DNA of 64,000 bases from Candidatus Gastranaerophilales bacterium (GTDB lineage: Bacteria > Cyanobacteriota > Vampirovibrionia > Gastranaerophilales > Gastranaerophilaceae). Position 1 is the stretch's first letter. Each line of letters opens with the position of its first letter. The notes under the pieces are model-generated. The model had not been told where the DNA came from. It did not search any database and was given only the letters and a program-made list of their open reading frames with translations. A program made the position numbers and the translations under genes. This document shows positions 15,687 through 24,231 of the stretch, one piece after another. The stretch spans positions 19,493 through 83,492 of the forward strand of contig CAJULR010000010.1 of NCBI GenBank assembly GCA_910587375.1, in the 5' to 3' direction.

Positions 15687-17732
15687 TTATTCTTCAATAA
15701 TCATTTCGCAATTTGCGCAATCAAAGTGCAGACTGTATTTTGCGCCTTTTTCATCAATCAAAAACAGCTCTGGTTCTTTGGTGTTATTTTTTCTATCCTT
15801 CAGAGTTTTTGTAACATTTTCCTGGGGTTTGTTTTTTAAGCCGGAGTTTGGGTTTTTAAGGCACATGTTGAGCGCAAATCTGATACAGTGTTTTGTGCGC
15901 ATAAGTTCCGCTTTTTTTGGAGTTGAATTTTGGTTTTGCGTGTTGGGCTTTTCTTTGCCGTTTTCTACGTTGTTAAGCGGTTTTTTGCCGCTTTCAAATG
16001 AAGTTTCTAAAACCTTGCACCCGCATTTTTCATAAAATTCTTTTGCTTCTCTGTTGTGCACATTTAGCCTGTAATCTCCGCTTGATGTTGGAAAATTTGC
16101 CGGAGCGATTTTTGGCTGCACTTGCGGCTTATATGCTTGAAGCCTTTGTGCCATAAGCTTTTCCAGGACATTTCTTCGAATTTCATTCAACTCGCTTTTT
16201 CTTAAAAAATAAACTTCTTTTGATAAAAATTCTATGTTTTCTATGTAAAAATCAGAGTTTCCCGTTTTTTGCAGGGCGCAAAGCCAAGCCGTTTTTTGCG
16301 CTTCGGCGTTTTTTGCGGGTTCATTTGTGCAAAATTCAAGCGCTGCCTTGTTTTTATCCTCATCTTCTGCCTCAATAAAACCGTCATAAACCCTGAAATT
16401 CACTCCAATCTGCCTTTTTGGGCTTAGATTTTTAAGCGTATTTTCAAAATGTGCGTCTTTGTTTCTATATATTTCAACTCCCTCTTGAATTTCAGGCATT
16501 AAATTAGGATAAATTTTACCGTTCTTAACAGAATTTACAAGCATACCTTTCAAGATGTTTCCTAGTGAACCCTGTGCACCATTTTTTGCGCGTTTGGCGT
16601 TTGTAAAGAAGCAAAGCCCGTCCTGCGGGTGAATTTTAACGTTTTTATCAATCAGGTTGAGTGTGAAACTGTCTTTGTGTACGGTTTTTACACGCCCCAA
16701 AAATTCCCCGACAGAATTTGGTGTGTTGAAGTTCCAAATATTTCCTCTTTTTCCGCTTAAAAAATATTTGCAAAAATCCCTGTTGAAGCTTTTTTTGGGG
16801 TTTGGCTGAAACTCTTCTGTGCCCGCGTTTTCAACCGGCAAAAATGTTCTCCCGGAGGAGCTTCTTTTTAAATTTTTCTTCTTTAAAATTTCATCAATTG
16901 CGTGTCTGTAGAAAAGCACAGTGTTTTTAATATAATTTGTGTCCTTTAATCTGCCTTCGATTTTAAAAGACGTCACACCGGCTTCAATTAAGGCTTCAAG
17001 CTCATCTTTTGCCATAAAATCTTTAAGGCTTAATAAATATTTATTTTTTGCAATAATTTTTCCGTTTTCATCAATAAGGCTGTATTTTTTCCTGCAAGCC
17101 TGTGCGCATTCGCCTTTGTTGGCGCTTCTTCCGCCGATTTTGCAGCTTAAATAACATTGTCCTGAATATGAAACACAAAGCGCACCATGGATAAAAGTTT
17201 CTATCTCAACATCAGTGCTGTCGCAGATTTCCCCGATTTTATCAATTGAAAGTTCTCTTGCCAAAATCACCCGCCCAACACCCAGGCTTTCAAAAAATTT
17301 CACCTTTTCTTTTGTTCTGTTGTCACACTGCGTGCTTGCAATAAGCTTTATATCAGGCAATTTGCCGTCATTTGCCGCTTTTAAAATTCCAAAATCCTGA
17401 AAAATTATCCCATCTGTTTTGATTTTATGAAGCTTATGAATGAGTGAAATTGCCTCGGGAAGCTCGTTATCGTCTAAAATTGTATTTATTGTAACATAAA
17501 CCTTAACATTGAATTTGTGTGCATAATTTATGATTTCTTCAATATCTTCAAGTGTGTTGCAGGCGTTTTTCCTTGCCCCAAAAAGGTTTGCGCCGATATA
17601 AACGCTGTCTGCGCCGCAATCTATTGCAAGTTTTGCACATTCTTTGTTTTGCGCAGGCGCCAAAAGCTCAAGTCCTTGCGGTTTTTGGGCGCTATGCCTA
17701 TCAAGCTTTTTGTTTAAAATTTCTTCACTCAT
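15687..17732 (-). CDS. U32 family peptidase / RlhA-YegQ-like protein
   Basis: 681 residues. The N-terminal domain (about 20-280) is a U32 TIM-barrel: LELLAPAQNKECAKLAI, CGADSVYIGA, ASTQCDNRT, the signature ETFIHGALCVSYSGQCYLS (about 180-200), then CAQACR and FKIEGRLKD. Its cysteines match those that bind an iron-sulfur cluster in tRNA/rRNA hydroxylation homologues such as RlhA and TrhP, so an RNA-modification role is as likely as proteolysis. The C-terminal 350 residues form the collagenase-like extension, with a low-complexity stretch near 590-640. ATG 17732 is chosen; the frame extends to TTG 17744. Confidence 0.85.
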   Translation of the reverse strand: MSEEILNKKLDRHSAQKPQGLELLAPAQNKECAKLAIDCGADSVYIGANLFGARKNACNTLEDIEEIINYAHKFNVKVYVTINTILDDNELPEAISLIHKLHKIKTDGIIFQDFGILKAANDGKLPDIKLIASTQCDNRTKEKVKFFESLGVGRVILARELSIDKIGEICDSTDVEIETFIHGALCVSYSGQCYLSCKIGGRSANKGECAQACRKKYSLIDENGKIIAKNKYLLSLKDFMAKDELEALIEAGVTSFKIEGRLKDTNYIKNTVLFYRHAIDEILKKKNLKRSSSGRTFLPVENAGTEEFQPNPKKSFNRDFCKYFLSGKRGNIWNFNTPNSVGEFLGRVKTVHKDSFTLNLIDKNVKIHPQDGLCFFTNAKRAKNGAQGSLGNILKGMLVNSVKNGKIYPNLMPEIQEGVEIYRNKDAHFENTLKNLSPKRQIGVNFRVYDGFIEAEDEDKNKAALEFCTNEPAKNAEAQKTAWLCALQKTGNSDFYIENIEFLSKEVYFLRKSELNEIRRNVLEKLMAQRLQAYKPQVQPKIAPANFPTSSGDYRLNVHNREAKEFYEKCGCKVLETSFESGKKPLNNVENGKEKPNTQNQNSTPKKAELMRTKHCIRFALNMCLKNPNSGLKNKPQENVTKTLKDRKNNTKEPELFLIDEKGAKYSLHFDCANCEMIIEE

Positions 17733-17764
17733 AAAATTTTCCAAGGTAACTTTGGGTTAAAAAC

Positions 17765-17793
17765 TTGCACAATATAGAGTTTCTAATTAAAAT
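17765..17793 (+). promoter_or_regulatory. candidate sigma-70 promoter of the 17800 gene
   Basis: TTGCAC (17765-17770), 17-nt spacer, TAAAAT (17788-17793). The expected transcription start coincides with the ATG at 17800, and no Shine-Dalgarno exists, so the transcript would be leaderless. Confidence 0.55.
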
Positions 17794-17799
17794 ACTCTT

Positions 17800-18420
17800 A
17801 TGTCAATTTTAGATTTTAAATCAGAAGAAGAAATTTTGTTTGACCCCGGGTATTCTGGCTCTGTTGCAAGGGTTTCGGGCAACATTGATTATCTTTATTC
17901 TGCTTTTTCAAGCATTCCTTCAATTAAGCAGAAAAAATTTCAGTTTTCAATTTTGTATCCAAAATTTTTGAAAGCTGTAGATTTAAACGCTGCTTTCTAC
18001 CTTGGCTGTATGCTTTGGGGCGTTTATTTAAAATCGCTTAAGAATAAAAAAATTGTAAACAATCCTTGTCTTGGCACGGCTTTTGATGATGAATGTTTTT
18101 TTGAGGTTGATTTTCTTATAAATTTTGTAAGAGATGGTCTAAATCGCGACGCGAAGTATTATTTAAATAAAACATATACTCCAAATCCTTTATATTTGCC
18201 GATTTTAGGAAATTATAAAGAGTTTCTTTCGTTAAATAAAGGTTTTGTTGAGGTTCAAAAGACGGATGATATTTTAATTCCAACAAGCCTAAAAACTCCA
18301 ACAAACGAGGATATTAAGGAAATTTACAATACAATTTATTCTGCGGTTGAAAAAGATGATTTAACAATTTTATTTAACGTTGCAGATAAAATTCTTCCAC
18401 AAGCAGATACTAGTACATAG
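17800..18420 (+). CDS. hypothetical protein
   Basis: 206 residues, no family recognised. Mixed helix and strand, no signal peptide; a moderately hydrophobic segment at about 65-80 (AAFYLGCMLWGVYL) is probably a buried helix. The ATG at 17800 has no Shine-Dalgarno, but a good promoter-like sequence ends 6 nt before it. It diverges from the U32 gene; two further unknown rightward genes follow. Confidence 0.65.
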   Translation: MSILDFKSEEEILFDPGYSGSVARVSGNIDYLYSAFSSIPSIKQKKFQFSILYPKFLKAVDLNAAFYLGCMLWGVYLKSLKNKKIVNNPCLGTAFDDECFFEVDFLINFVRDGLNRDAKYYLNKTYTPNPLYLPILGNYKEFLSLNKGFVEVQKTDDILIPTSLKTPTNEDIKEIYNTIYSAVEKDDLTILFNVADKILPQADTST

Positions 18421-18464
18421 ACTAAAATCCTTATAATGCTCACAGGATGGCCATTTAAAACATC

Positions 18465-18632
18465 ATGTACAAAAAAGAAAAAAATAAAAAAGCTGAAATA
18501 AATATAAAAAATATGGGTGTTGATATTGATAAAAACGAATTCAGAGAGATTGTTTTATCAAATACAAACAGGCCTGACGCGATTTTTGGCGCAAAATTTG
18601 ATGTTAAAAAATACAAAAATAATTCAAAATAA
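18465..18632 (+). CDS. small hypothetical protein (55 aa)
   Basis: Open frame from ATG 18465 to TAA 18630-18632. The product is Lys/Asn-rich (MYKKEKNKKAEINIKN at the start), with NRPDAIFGAKFDVKKY near the end. Codon use resembles the neighbouring genes, but the ribosome site is poor (AGGATGG about 14 nt upstream). No family recognised. Confidence 0.4.
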   Translation: MYKKEKNKKAEINIKNMGVDIDKNEFREIVLSNTNRPDAIFGAKFDVKKYKNNSK

Positions 18633-18636
18633 CCAG

Positions 18637-18663
18637 TTGCAAATTTAAAAAAAATGGTATACT
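18637..18663 (+). promoter_or_regulatory. candidate extended -10 promoter
   Basis: TTGCAA (18637-18642), 15-nt spacer, and TATACT (18658-18663) preceded by TGG, an extended -10. It directs transcription of the 18697 gene. Confidence 0.55.
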
Positions 18664-18696
18664 TAACAAAGTGAAGTATTATTTCGGAGTTTATTT

Positions 18697-19224
18697 TTGG
18701 AAAGCAAAAAGGAACAATTTGAAATATTATCAAGAGAGCTTCTTGGCAAATTAACTGAGGTGACGGTGAATTCCGAGCTTTTCTTTCCTTTTGGGTATGT
18801 TTTGCCTGCGGAATTTGAGGAAAAATATTTCTATAAAGGCCTTGTAATGCGCTCTTTAACTATTCGAAATATGATAATTATCGATAATTCCTTTAAAAAA
18901 TTTCAGATTTTTCCTTCGCATGACATCATGGAAACCTACATAGAAACGCAAAAAGACCTGCTTTCAGGTTGGGCCGCAGAGGCTATTGAAGAATTTCACA
19001 AAATGATGAGCCATATTGAAGATAAAATGACTGTAGAGCTTGAGTTTGAAGATTTTAAAGGAATTTTAAACACTATTCAAACCGATATCAATAAGGCTTC
19101 AATGGCCGCTATTAAAGAGATTGCAAGCTCTGATGAGGCAAAAGCCCTTGATATAGAATTTAAAGGCGCTGCTGGCGGTTTTGTTGATTTTATCCATAAT
19201 AAAATTTCAAGTTTGTTTAAATAG
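18697..19224 (+). CDS. hypothetical protein
   Basis: 175 residues, no family recognised; soluble and mostly helical with many acidic residues, ending in an amphipathic GGFVDFIHNKISSLF helix. Translation starts at TTG 18697 with CGGAG 7 nt upstream; no ATG is near. An extended -10 promoter (18637-18663) precedes it. It is convergent with pgeF, with 37 bp between stops. Confidence 0.65.
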   Translation: MESKKEQFEILSRELLGKLTEVTVNSELFFPFGYVLPAEFEEKYFYKGLVMRSLTIRNMIIIDNSFKKFQIFPSHDIMETYIETQKDLLSGWAAEAIEEFHKMMSHIEDKMTVELEFEDFKGILNTIQTDINKASMAAIKEIASSDEAKALDIEFKGAAGGFVDFIHNKISSLFK

Positions 19225-19261
19225 TTTTAATGAATCTGTATTTTAAGCTTTGGGCGCGGGT

Positions 19262-20083
19262 TTAGCCTAATTTTAACACCATACTTATTCTGTTTGTAGT
19301 TTTATTTTCGCGCCTGTATGAAAATAAAATATCATTATCTTTATATGTCTTAAAGTGGCATATATCAATGGTTTTCACCCCTGCTTCAATTAATTGCCTT
19401 TCATTTATTTTTGCAAGGTCTGGGAAAACTTTTGCGCATTTTGCATTTTGCGGGAAAACTTCTGACAGAGAGCTTTTTGGGGTTTCTTTGAATTTAAAAC
19501 ACCTTTCCGTTTCATTGGCGCAAGGTTTTATCGTGTTTTTCAATGCTTCATATACTTCCATCCCGGCTTCAAAGTCCTCTTGTCCAATGCAGGGGCCGAT
19601 TGCAGCGATTATATTTTCCGGTTTTGACCCGAAATTTTCTTCCATTAATTTAACCCCAAGTCTTGAAATGGCGCCAGCTGTGCCTCTCCAACCTGCGTGA
19701 AGTCCTGCTGCAACGTGGTTTTTGGGGTCATATAAAAGAACTGGTGTACAGTCTGCAAAGTGCAGCATTGTGCCTATATTGCCCGTATTGTCTGCATTTG
19801 AGATTATTATGCCATCCGTATTGTCAATTATATCAGTGTTTTTGGGGTTAATTACAATATTCGTGCTATGGGTTTGCTTGATTTTGAAAAAATGTTCTTT
19901 TTCTATTTTAAGGTGGTCCAAAATCTGTTCCAGGTTTGAATTTGCAGTATTTTTTAAATTTGGCTCTTTTGTTTTTATAAAACTTTCTTTTGTTGTAAAA
20001 AGATGTGTAAAATTGGGCTCAAATTCAGCAAAGACACTGCTTTTTAAGATTTTTTTGTTGTTAATTTTCTCAAAATAAAACAT
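19262..20083 (-). CDS. pgeF: Laccase-domain multicopper/purine nucleosidase-like protein (PgeF/YfiH)
   Basis: COG1496 family protein, 273 aa. The metal-site residues are present: KQTHSTN near 70, HFADCTPVLLYD (about 109-120) and HAGWRGT (about 127-133). The family includes peptidoglycan editing factor PgeF and broad-specificity purine nucleoside phosphorylase/adenosine deaminase enzymes; which activity applies here is not decided by sequence. It is the last of the leftward group speE-aroA-pgeF, 43 nt after aroA. Confidence 0.88.
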   Translation of the reverse strand: MFYFEKINNKKILKSSVFAEFEPNFTHLFTTKESFIKTKEPNLKNTANSNLEQILDHLKIEKEHFFKIKQTHSTNIVINPKNTDIIDNTDGIIISNADNTGNIGTMLHFADCTPVLLYDPKNHVAAGLHAGWRGTAGAISRLGVKLMEENFGSKPENIIAAIGPCIGQEDFEAGMEVYEALKNTIKPCANETERCFKFKETPKSSLSEVFPQNAKCAKVFPDLAKINERQLIEAGVKTIDICHFKTYKDNDILFSYRRENKTTNRISMVLKLG

Positions 20084-20126
20084 GGCTTATATTTGCCTCA
20101 TACCCTTGCGTTGTCCATATTTTAAG

Positions 20127-21440
20127 CTATTTTTGCAGGTTTTCAAAAATTCCAAGGAAATTTGGAAAAGAAGTTTCAACCCACTCAAAATCATTGATTT
20201 TACAAGGTTTTTCACTTATGAGTCCTGCAATGTATCCCATCATAGCGATTCTGTGGTCATGATAGCATTCAACTTCGCAACCCCCTTTAAACAGGCCATT
20301 TCCGCCATTTTTTCCTTCAATTATAAAACCGTCTTCTGTAGGCTCAATTTTGGCGCCAAATTTCCTCAATTCCCTTGTGACACTTGCTATTCGGTCTGAT
20401 TCTTTGTTTTTAAGATCGCCCGCGTCCTTAATTATCGTTGTGCCCTCTGCTTGTGTAGCTAAAAGTGCGATAATTGGAATTTCATCAATTAGTCTTGGGA
20501 TGATTTCACCTTCAATTTTTGTTGATTTCAGGTCCGGAGAGTACTTAATTTTTATGTCGCCAATTTCCTCGCCCGAAATTTCATCCCTGGAAAGTATCTC
20601 TATATCTGCGTTCATGGATTTTAGCACGTGCAAAATACCTGTACGTGTGGGATTTAGCCCAATTCCTTTTAAAATTAATTCGGAATTTTTTATGATGGCT
20701 GCCGCTACAAGCAGGAATGCTGCGGAAGACACGTCGCCGACTATCGTTAAATCCTTTGGTATCAAGGGATTATAGCTTATGCTTGAGCCAAAAAGCCCGT
20801 CTTTTTTGAATGTTTTAATGTTCGAACCAAAAAATTTCAACATTCTCTCTGAATGGTCACGTGAAAGATGGGGTTCAAGCACTGTTGTCGCACCTTCCCG
20901 GATTTGGGCGCCCGCTAAAAGCAAGGCAGACTTGACTTGGGCGGAAGCTATCGGGCTTTTATACTCAATTCCACTGAGTTTTGCTCGTTCAATAGCAAGC
21001 GGAGCCTTGCCCTCACTGCTTTTTATCCTTGCGCCCATTAGAGAAAGCGGGTCTATAATTCTTTTCATGGGGCGTTTTGATAGGCTAATGTCGCCTGTCA
21101 AGCGACATTCGAGGTTTTGTGCAGATAGTAATCCCGTTAAAAGCCGCATGGTTGTTCCGGAATTGCCGCAGTATAAATCTTTTTTTGGCTCTATATAAGC
21201 GTTTTGAGCGTTCAAAAAAAGTGTACTCTCATTTAAAAACTCAATTTCACAGCCAAGTGATTCCAGAATGTCAAGTGTCGCAAGGCAATCGGCGCTTTTT
21301 AGGAAGTTTGAAATTTTAATTTTTCCGCGCGTCAAAGAGCCTATTATAAGGCTCCTGTGGGACATTGATTTATCAGGCGGCACAAGGGTTTCGCCTTTTA
21401 AAGGTCCTGAAAAACCGCTTGTAGTAACAGTTCTACGCAT
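20127..21440 (-). CDS. aroA: 3-phosphoshikimate 1-carboxyvinyltransferase (EPSP synthase)
   Basis: Transfers enolpyruvyl from PEP to shikimate-3-phosphate in chorismate synthesis. The N-terminal PPDKSMSHRSLIIGSL supplies Lys24 and Arg29 for substrate binding; YCGNSGTTMRLLTG is the PEP loop; RLIDEIPIIALLA carries the catalytic Asp; HDHRIAMMGYIAGL is near the C-terminus. 437 aa, normal. Its ATG overlaps the end of speE by 8 nt, so the two are translationally coupled although their pathways are unrelated. Confidence 0.95.
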   Translation of the reverse strand: MRRTVTTSGFSGPLKGETLVPPDKSMSHRSLIIGSLTRGKIKISNFLKSADCLATLDILESLGCEIEFLNESTLFLNAQNAYIEPKKDLYCGNSGTTMRLLTGLLSAQNLECRLTGDISLSKRPMKRIIDPLSLMGARIKSSEGKAPLAIERAKLSGIEYKSPIASAQVKSALLLAGAQIREGATTVLEPHLSRDHSERMLKFFGSNIKTFKKDGLFGSSISYNPLIPKDLTIVGDVSSAAFLLVAAAIIKNSELILKGIGLNPTRTGILHVLKSMNADIEILSRDEISGEEIGDIKIKYSPDLKSTKIEGEIIPRLIDEIPIIALLATQAEGTTIIKDAGDLKNKESDRIASVTRELRKFGAKIEPTEDGFIIEGKNGGNGLFKGGCEVECYHDHRIAMMGYIAGLISEKPCKINDFEWVETSFPNFLGIFENLQK

Positions 21441-22287
21441 CCTCTGAAATTTTCCTTACAAAATTTGGAACCGCAAAAACGCCTTTGTGCAATTCGCAGT
21501 TGTATAATTTTGAATTTTTTTCAATTTCCTTTGCGCGTTCAACATCCTGAATTTCAGGCGCAGCAAGGGTGTTGGCCCCACATGTGTAATCCGTGCAAAA
21601 AGCCCAGCTCCAATATCCGCCAGGATAGGTTGGAATTGGCCCTGCATAAGGTTTTACGCACTTGAATACTTTGTGCAAAAGCCTGTACATCATCCGCATT
21701 TCTTTTGGGTTTGCAAAGGGTGATTCCGATTGGGCCACAACGATTCCACCCTCTTTTAGGCTTTCTTTAACGTTTGTGTAAAATTTTTCTGTAAAAAGTC
21801 CTTCGCCAGGGCCCATTGGGTCAGTTGAATCGATTAAAACCACGTCATAGCGGCCTTTTTTGTCTTTTATATACTCAATAGCGTCTTCTACAAAGATTTT
21901 CACCCTTGAATCATCAAGCTTTCCTGCAATTGACGGTAAAAATTGCTTGCTTGCTTCGATTACAAGGCCGTCAATTTCGCACAGTTCAACGTTTTTTACG
22001 GTTTTATGACGTAAAACTTCGCGCACGGTGCCGCCATCGCCCCCTCCTATAACCAAAACGCTTTCAGGGCAAGGATGAGAGCACAATGGAATATGGGATA
22101 TCATTTCGTGATAGAAAAATTCATCCTCAACTGTTGTCATCATAAGGTCATCCAGGGTTAAAATGTTCCCTAGGCCTTTTGAAGTAAGGATTTCCACCTT
22201 TTGAAACTCGCTTTGCGCGCTATATAAGGGTTTTTCATCTGTTTCAATTGCTATTCCATATCCGTTCGGGGTTATTTCTTTGTACAT
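21433..22287 (-). CDS. speE: Spermidine synthase-like aminopropyltransferase
   Basis: 284 aa. It uses decarboxylated SAM to aminopropylate putrescine (or a related amine). The core motif is VLVIGGGDGGTVREVLRH, followed by VELCEID, VEDAIEYI and DSTDPMGPGEGLFT with the catalytic Asp; the YPGGYWSWAF region ends the substrate pocket. The ATG at 22287 has AAGGA 7 nt upstream; the frame extends to GTG 22308 without a better site. Substrate preference is not certain. It overlaps aroA. A -10-like TATAAT on the minus strand lies at 22372-22377. Confidence 0.92.
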   Translation of the reverse strand: MYKEITPNGYGIAIETDEKPLYSAQSEFQKVEILTSKGLGNILTLDDLMMTTVEDEFFYHEMISHIPLCSHPCPESVLVIGGGDGGTVREVLRHKTVKNVELCEIDGLVIEASKQFLPSIAGKLDDSRVKIFVEDAIEYIKDKKGRYDVVLIDSTDPMGPGEGLFTEKFYTNVKESLKEGGIVVAQSESPFANPKEMRMMYRLLHKVFKCVKPYAGPIPTYPGGYWSWAFCTDYTCGANTLAAPEIQDVERAKEIEKNSKLYNCELHKGVFAVPNFVRKISEDA

Positions 22288-22371
22288 CTTTTTTCCTTTA
22301 AAACTCACTATAGAAGGCGTTTTTTGTCAAAAAATGGTAATTTCTAATTTTTGTAAAATTCGCCTAAAAAT

Positions 22372-22403
22372 ATTATACAAAAAAGTTAATTTTTTGGTAT
22401 AAT
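22372..22403. promoter_or_regulatory. divergent promoter pair in a 32-nt near-palindrome
   Basis: ATTATAC at the left (a TATAAT -10 on the minus strand, for speE) and GTATAAT at the right (TATAAT 22398-22403 with extended TGG, for 22430) are joined by an A-rich/T-rich centre, forming an almost perfect inverted repeat. The two -10 elements face each other, so the two promoters overlap. Confidence 0.6.
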
Positions 22404-22429
22404 TTGTGTAAAGTTTTAGGAATGTTCAG

Positions 22430-22702
22430 ATGAGAAACGTAATTTTAAAATCGTTTGAAACCTTTATAGCACAGCCCCTTTCGCTTCTTAAAAATAAAAT
22501 TATAAGAATTACAAACTTAAAAAGCGATTTTTTAAGCTCAAATGCAATTAACGTGAGCCTTTTTGATGATACTGTGCAAATTGATGTTGTGAACTCCGAA
22601 AAGGCCTATAACCTCCTTTCTGCGGTGGTTTACAAGAGAAGAATGAATGAGTTAAGACAAGTTAAGATTAATGAAAATCAAGCAAGCACAATTCTTAATT
22701 AG
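22430..22702 (+). CDS. hypothetical protein upstream of engB
   Basis: 90 residues, basic, no family recognised. It overlaps the start of engB by 32 nt in another frame, so the two are cotranscribed and probably coupled. A weak AGGAA lies upstream of the ATG. An extended -10 promoter (22395-22403) precedes it. Confidence 0.65.
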   Translation: MRNVILKSFETFIAQPLSLLKNKIIRITNLKSDFLSSNAINVSLFDDTVQIDVVNSEKAYNLLSAVVYKRRMNELRQVKINENQASTILN

Positions 22703-23252
22703 CGCCCCGAATTTAGCGCAGTGCCCTAATTTGGGCCTAAATGAGTTTGCGCTTTTAGGAAGGTCAAATGTCGGAAAATCAAGCTTTATCAATGCGCTTG
22801 TGAATAATTCACGTCTTGCAAAAACATCTAATACTCCAGGTAAAACCAGGCTAATTAACCTTTTTCAGGTGTCAACGGATAAAAAAGACTTTGTGTTGGC
22901 GGATTTACCGGGTTACGGGTATGCAAAAGTTTCAAAAACAGAGCAGGACAGGTGGCAAAAGAGCCTTGAAGAGTATCTTTTGAAGCGGGAAACTTTAAAA
23001 TGCTGCATTCAGTTTATTGACGCAAGGCATGACGTGCAAAAAAATGATATGCAGATGTTTGATTGGCTAAAAATCAATAATATCAACTCTGTTGCCGTTT
23101 TAAATAAGTGTGATTATATTTCAAGAAATGAAGTTTTTAAGCGCCAAAAAGAGGTTGAAAGACTTTTTAAAATTCCCGTATATCCTTTTTCTTGTAAGGT
23201 TTCGGCTTACAAGGACGGAATTATAAAGTTTTTTGAAGAAAATATAATATAA
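22671..23252 (+). CDS. engB: Ribosome biogenesis GTP-binding protein YsxC/EngB
   Basis: 193 aa GTPase of the TrmE-Era-EngA-YihA-Septin class, needed for 50S assembly. P-loop GRSNVGKSS (from residue 30), switch region TPGKTRLIN, G3 DLPGYGYA, G4 NKCD and G5 SCKVS are all present. It starts inside the upstream small gene. A 12-bp inverted repeat begins right after its stop. Confidence 0.95.
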   Translation: MKIKQAQFLISAPNLAQCPNLGLNEFALLGRSNVGKSSFINALVNNSRLAKTSNTPGKTRLINLFQVSTDKKDFVLADLPGYGYAKVSKTEQDRWQKSLEEYLLKRETLKCCIQFIDARHDVQKNDMQMFDWLKINNINSVAVLNKCDYISRNEVFKRQKEVERLFKIPVYPFSCKVSAYKDGIIKFFEENII

Positions 23253-23288
23253 ATTAACATTTTGCCTGCTTTAAAACAAAATGTTAAT
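23253..23288 (+). repeat. 12-bp inverted repeat hairpin between engB and the next ORF
   Basis: ATTAACATTTTG (23253-23264) pairs perfectly with CAAAATGTTAAT (23277-23288), with a 12-nt loop. It begins at the base after the engB stop and ends 8 nt before the next ATG. No T-run follows, so it is not a typical terminator; it may block ribosome access or protect the engB mRNA end. Confidence 0.6.
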
Positions 23289-23296
23289 ATGGCTTT

Positions 23297-23518
23297 ATGG
23301 AATTTTTGAGCCCGCTTTCGGATATTTATACGGAAAAAAAGGAATTTGGCTCCCTAATCAGGCAGGCAAAGGGTTGCCAGCTCAATTATTCTCTTCAAAA
23401 GATAAAAGAGTTTAATTTTTTAGGCGATGAAATTATTGATGAAATTAGTCCAAAAGGCACGCCGGATGTGCTTTTAAATAAACGTCGCGATATTAAAAAT
23501 GTGCAAAAAAGAGTTTAG
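23297..23518 (+). CDS. small hypothetical protein upstream of DUF2344 gene
   Basis: 73 residues, no family recognised. It overlaps the following DUF2344 gene by 20 nt. No Shine-Dalgarno is visible and the upstream hairpin leaves only 8 nt before the ATG. In many bacteria and cyanobacteria DUF2344 proteins are preceded by, or fused to, a radical SAM protein; this short frame holds no radical SAM motif. Confidence 0.5.
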   Translation: MEFLSPLSDIYTEKKEFGSLIRQAKGCQLNYSLQKIKEFNFLGDEIIDEISPKGTPDVLLNKRRDIKNVQKRV

Positions 23519-24200
23519 ATACCAGCTAAAGCTTAGCAAAATAAATGAATTAAAGTTTTTGTCCCACTTGGATTGGCAAAATCTCATTTTAAAATCTTTA
23601 AGGCGTGCGGGAGTTCATTTTGCGCTCACCGAGGGCTTTAACAAAGTGCCAAAAATTTCTTTTTCGCCTGCGCTTCCCTTGTTTATTGAATCCATGTGTG
23701 AATTGTTGAATTTTATAACCGTGGAGCCTTTGTCTGAAAGCTTTTTAGAGGATTTTAAGGCGGCAGCGCCCGAGAATTTGCGCATTATAGCCATAAAAGA
23801 GCTTGAAAACGACGGCAGGAGAATGGTTTCTCTTGATAATCTTATTCAGTGGGCCTTATATGAAGCAGAAATTCCAAAGAACAATATAGTAAACAAAACG
23901 TTGGGTATTTCAAATTTTGAAGATTTAAGATATACTTTAGAAAAGTGTTTATCTTCAAATGAGCTATTCATAGAGAAGAAAACGAAAAAAGGTATTATAA
24001 AACAAGTCAATTACAGGAATTCAATTAAAAGTGCCGAAATTTGTGAAGGCAAGTTGAAATTTATCCTAAAAGCAGGCCAAAATGACAGTTTGCCTGCGCT
24101 TCGTGCTGATGAGTTTTTAAAATACTTATTTTGCAAAGACGCTATTTTTGAAATAAAAAGACTGTCCTTTTTTGACAAAAGTTTGACAGAAATTTTATGA
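23499..24200 (+). CDS. DUF2344 (TIGR03936) family protein
   Basis: 233 residues. The N-terminal half shows the DUF2344 signature: LKLSKINELKFLSHLDWQN, LKSLRRAGVHFALTEGFNKV and PALPLFIES. The family is normally linked to a B12-binding radical SAM protein (TIGR03960) and to RNase E/G; here the RNase E/G gene does follow by 31 nt, but the radical SAM partner is absent from the window. The function is unknown, presumed RNA- or ribosome-related. Confidence 0.82.
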   Translation: MCKKEFRYQLKLSKINELKFLSHLDWQNLILKSLRRAGVHFALTEGFNKVPKISFSPALPLFIESMCELLNFITVEPLSESFLEDFKAAAPENLRIIAIKELENDGRRMVSLDNLIQWALYEAEIPKNNIVNKTLGISNFEDLRYTLEKCLSSNELFIEKKTKKGIIKQVNYRNSIKSAEICEGKLKFILKAGQNDSLPALRADEFLKYLFCKDAIFEIKRLSFFDKSLTEIL

Positions 24201-24231
24201 AGATTTAAAGGATTTATAAAGGAAGAAGTTT

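Noticed and set aside
18421..18464. upstream ATG at 18446 as start of the 55-aa frame
   Set aside because: It reads only three codons before a stop.
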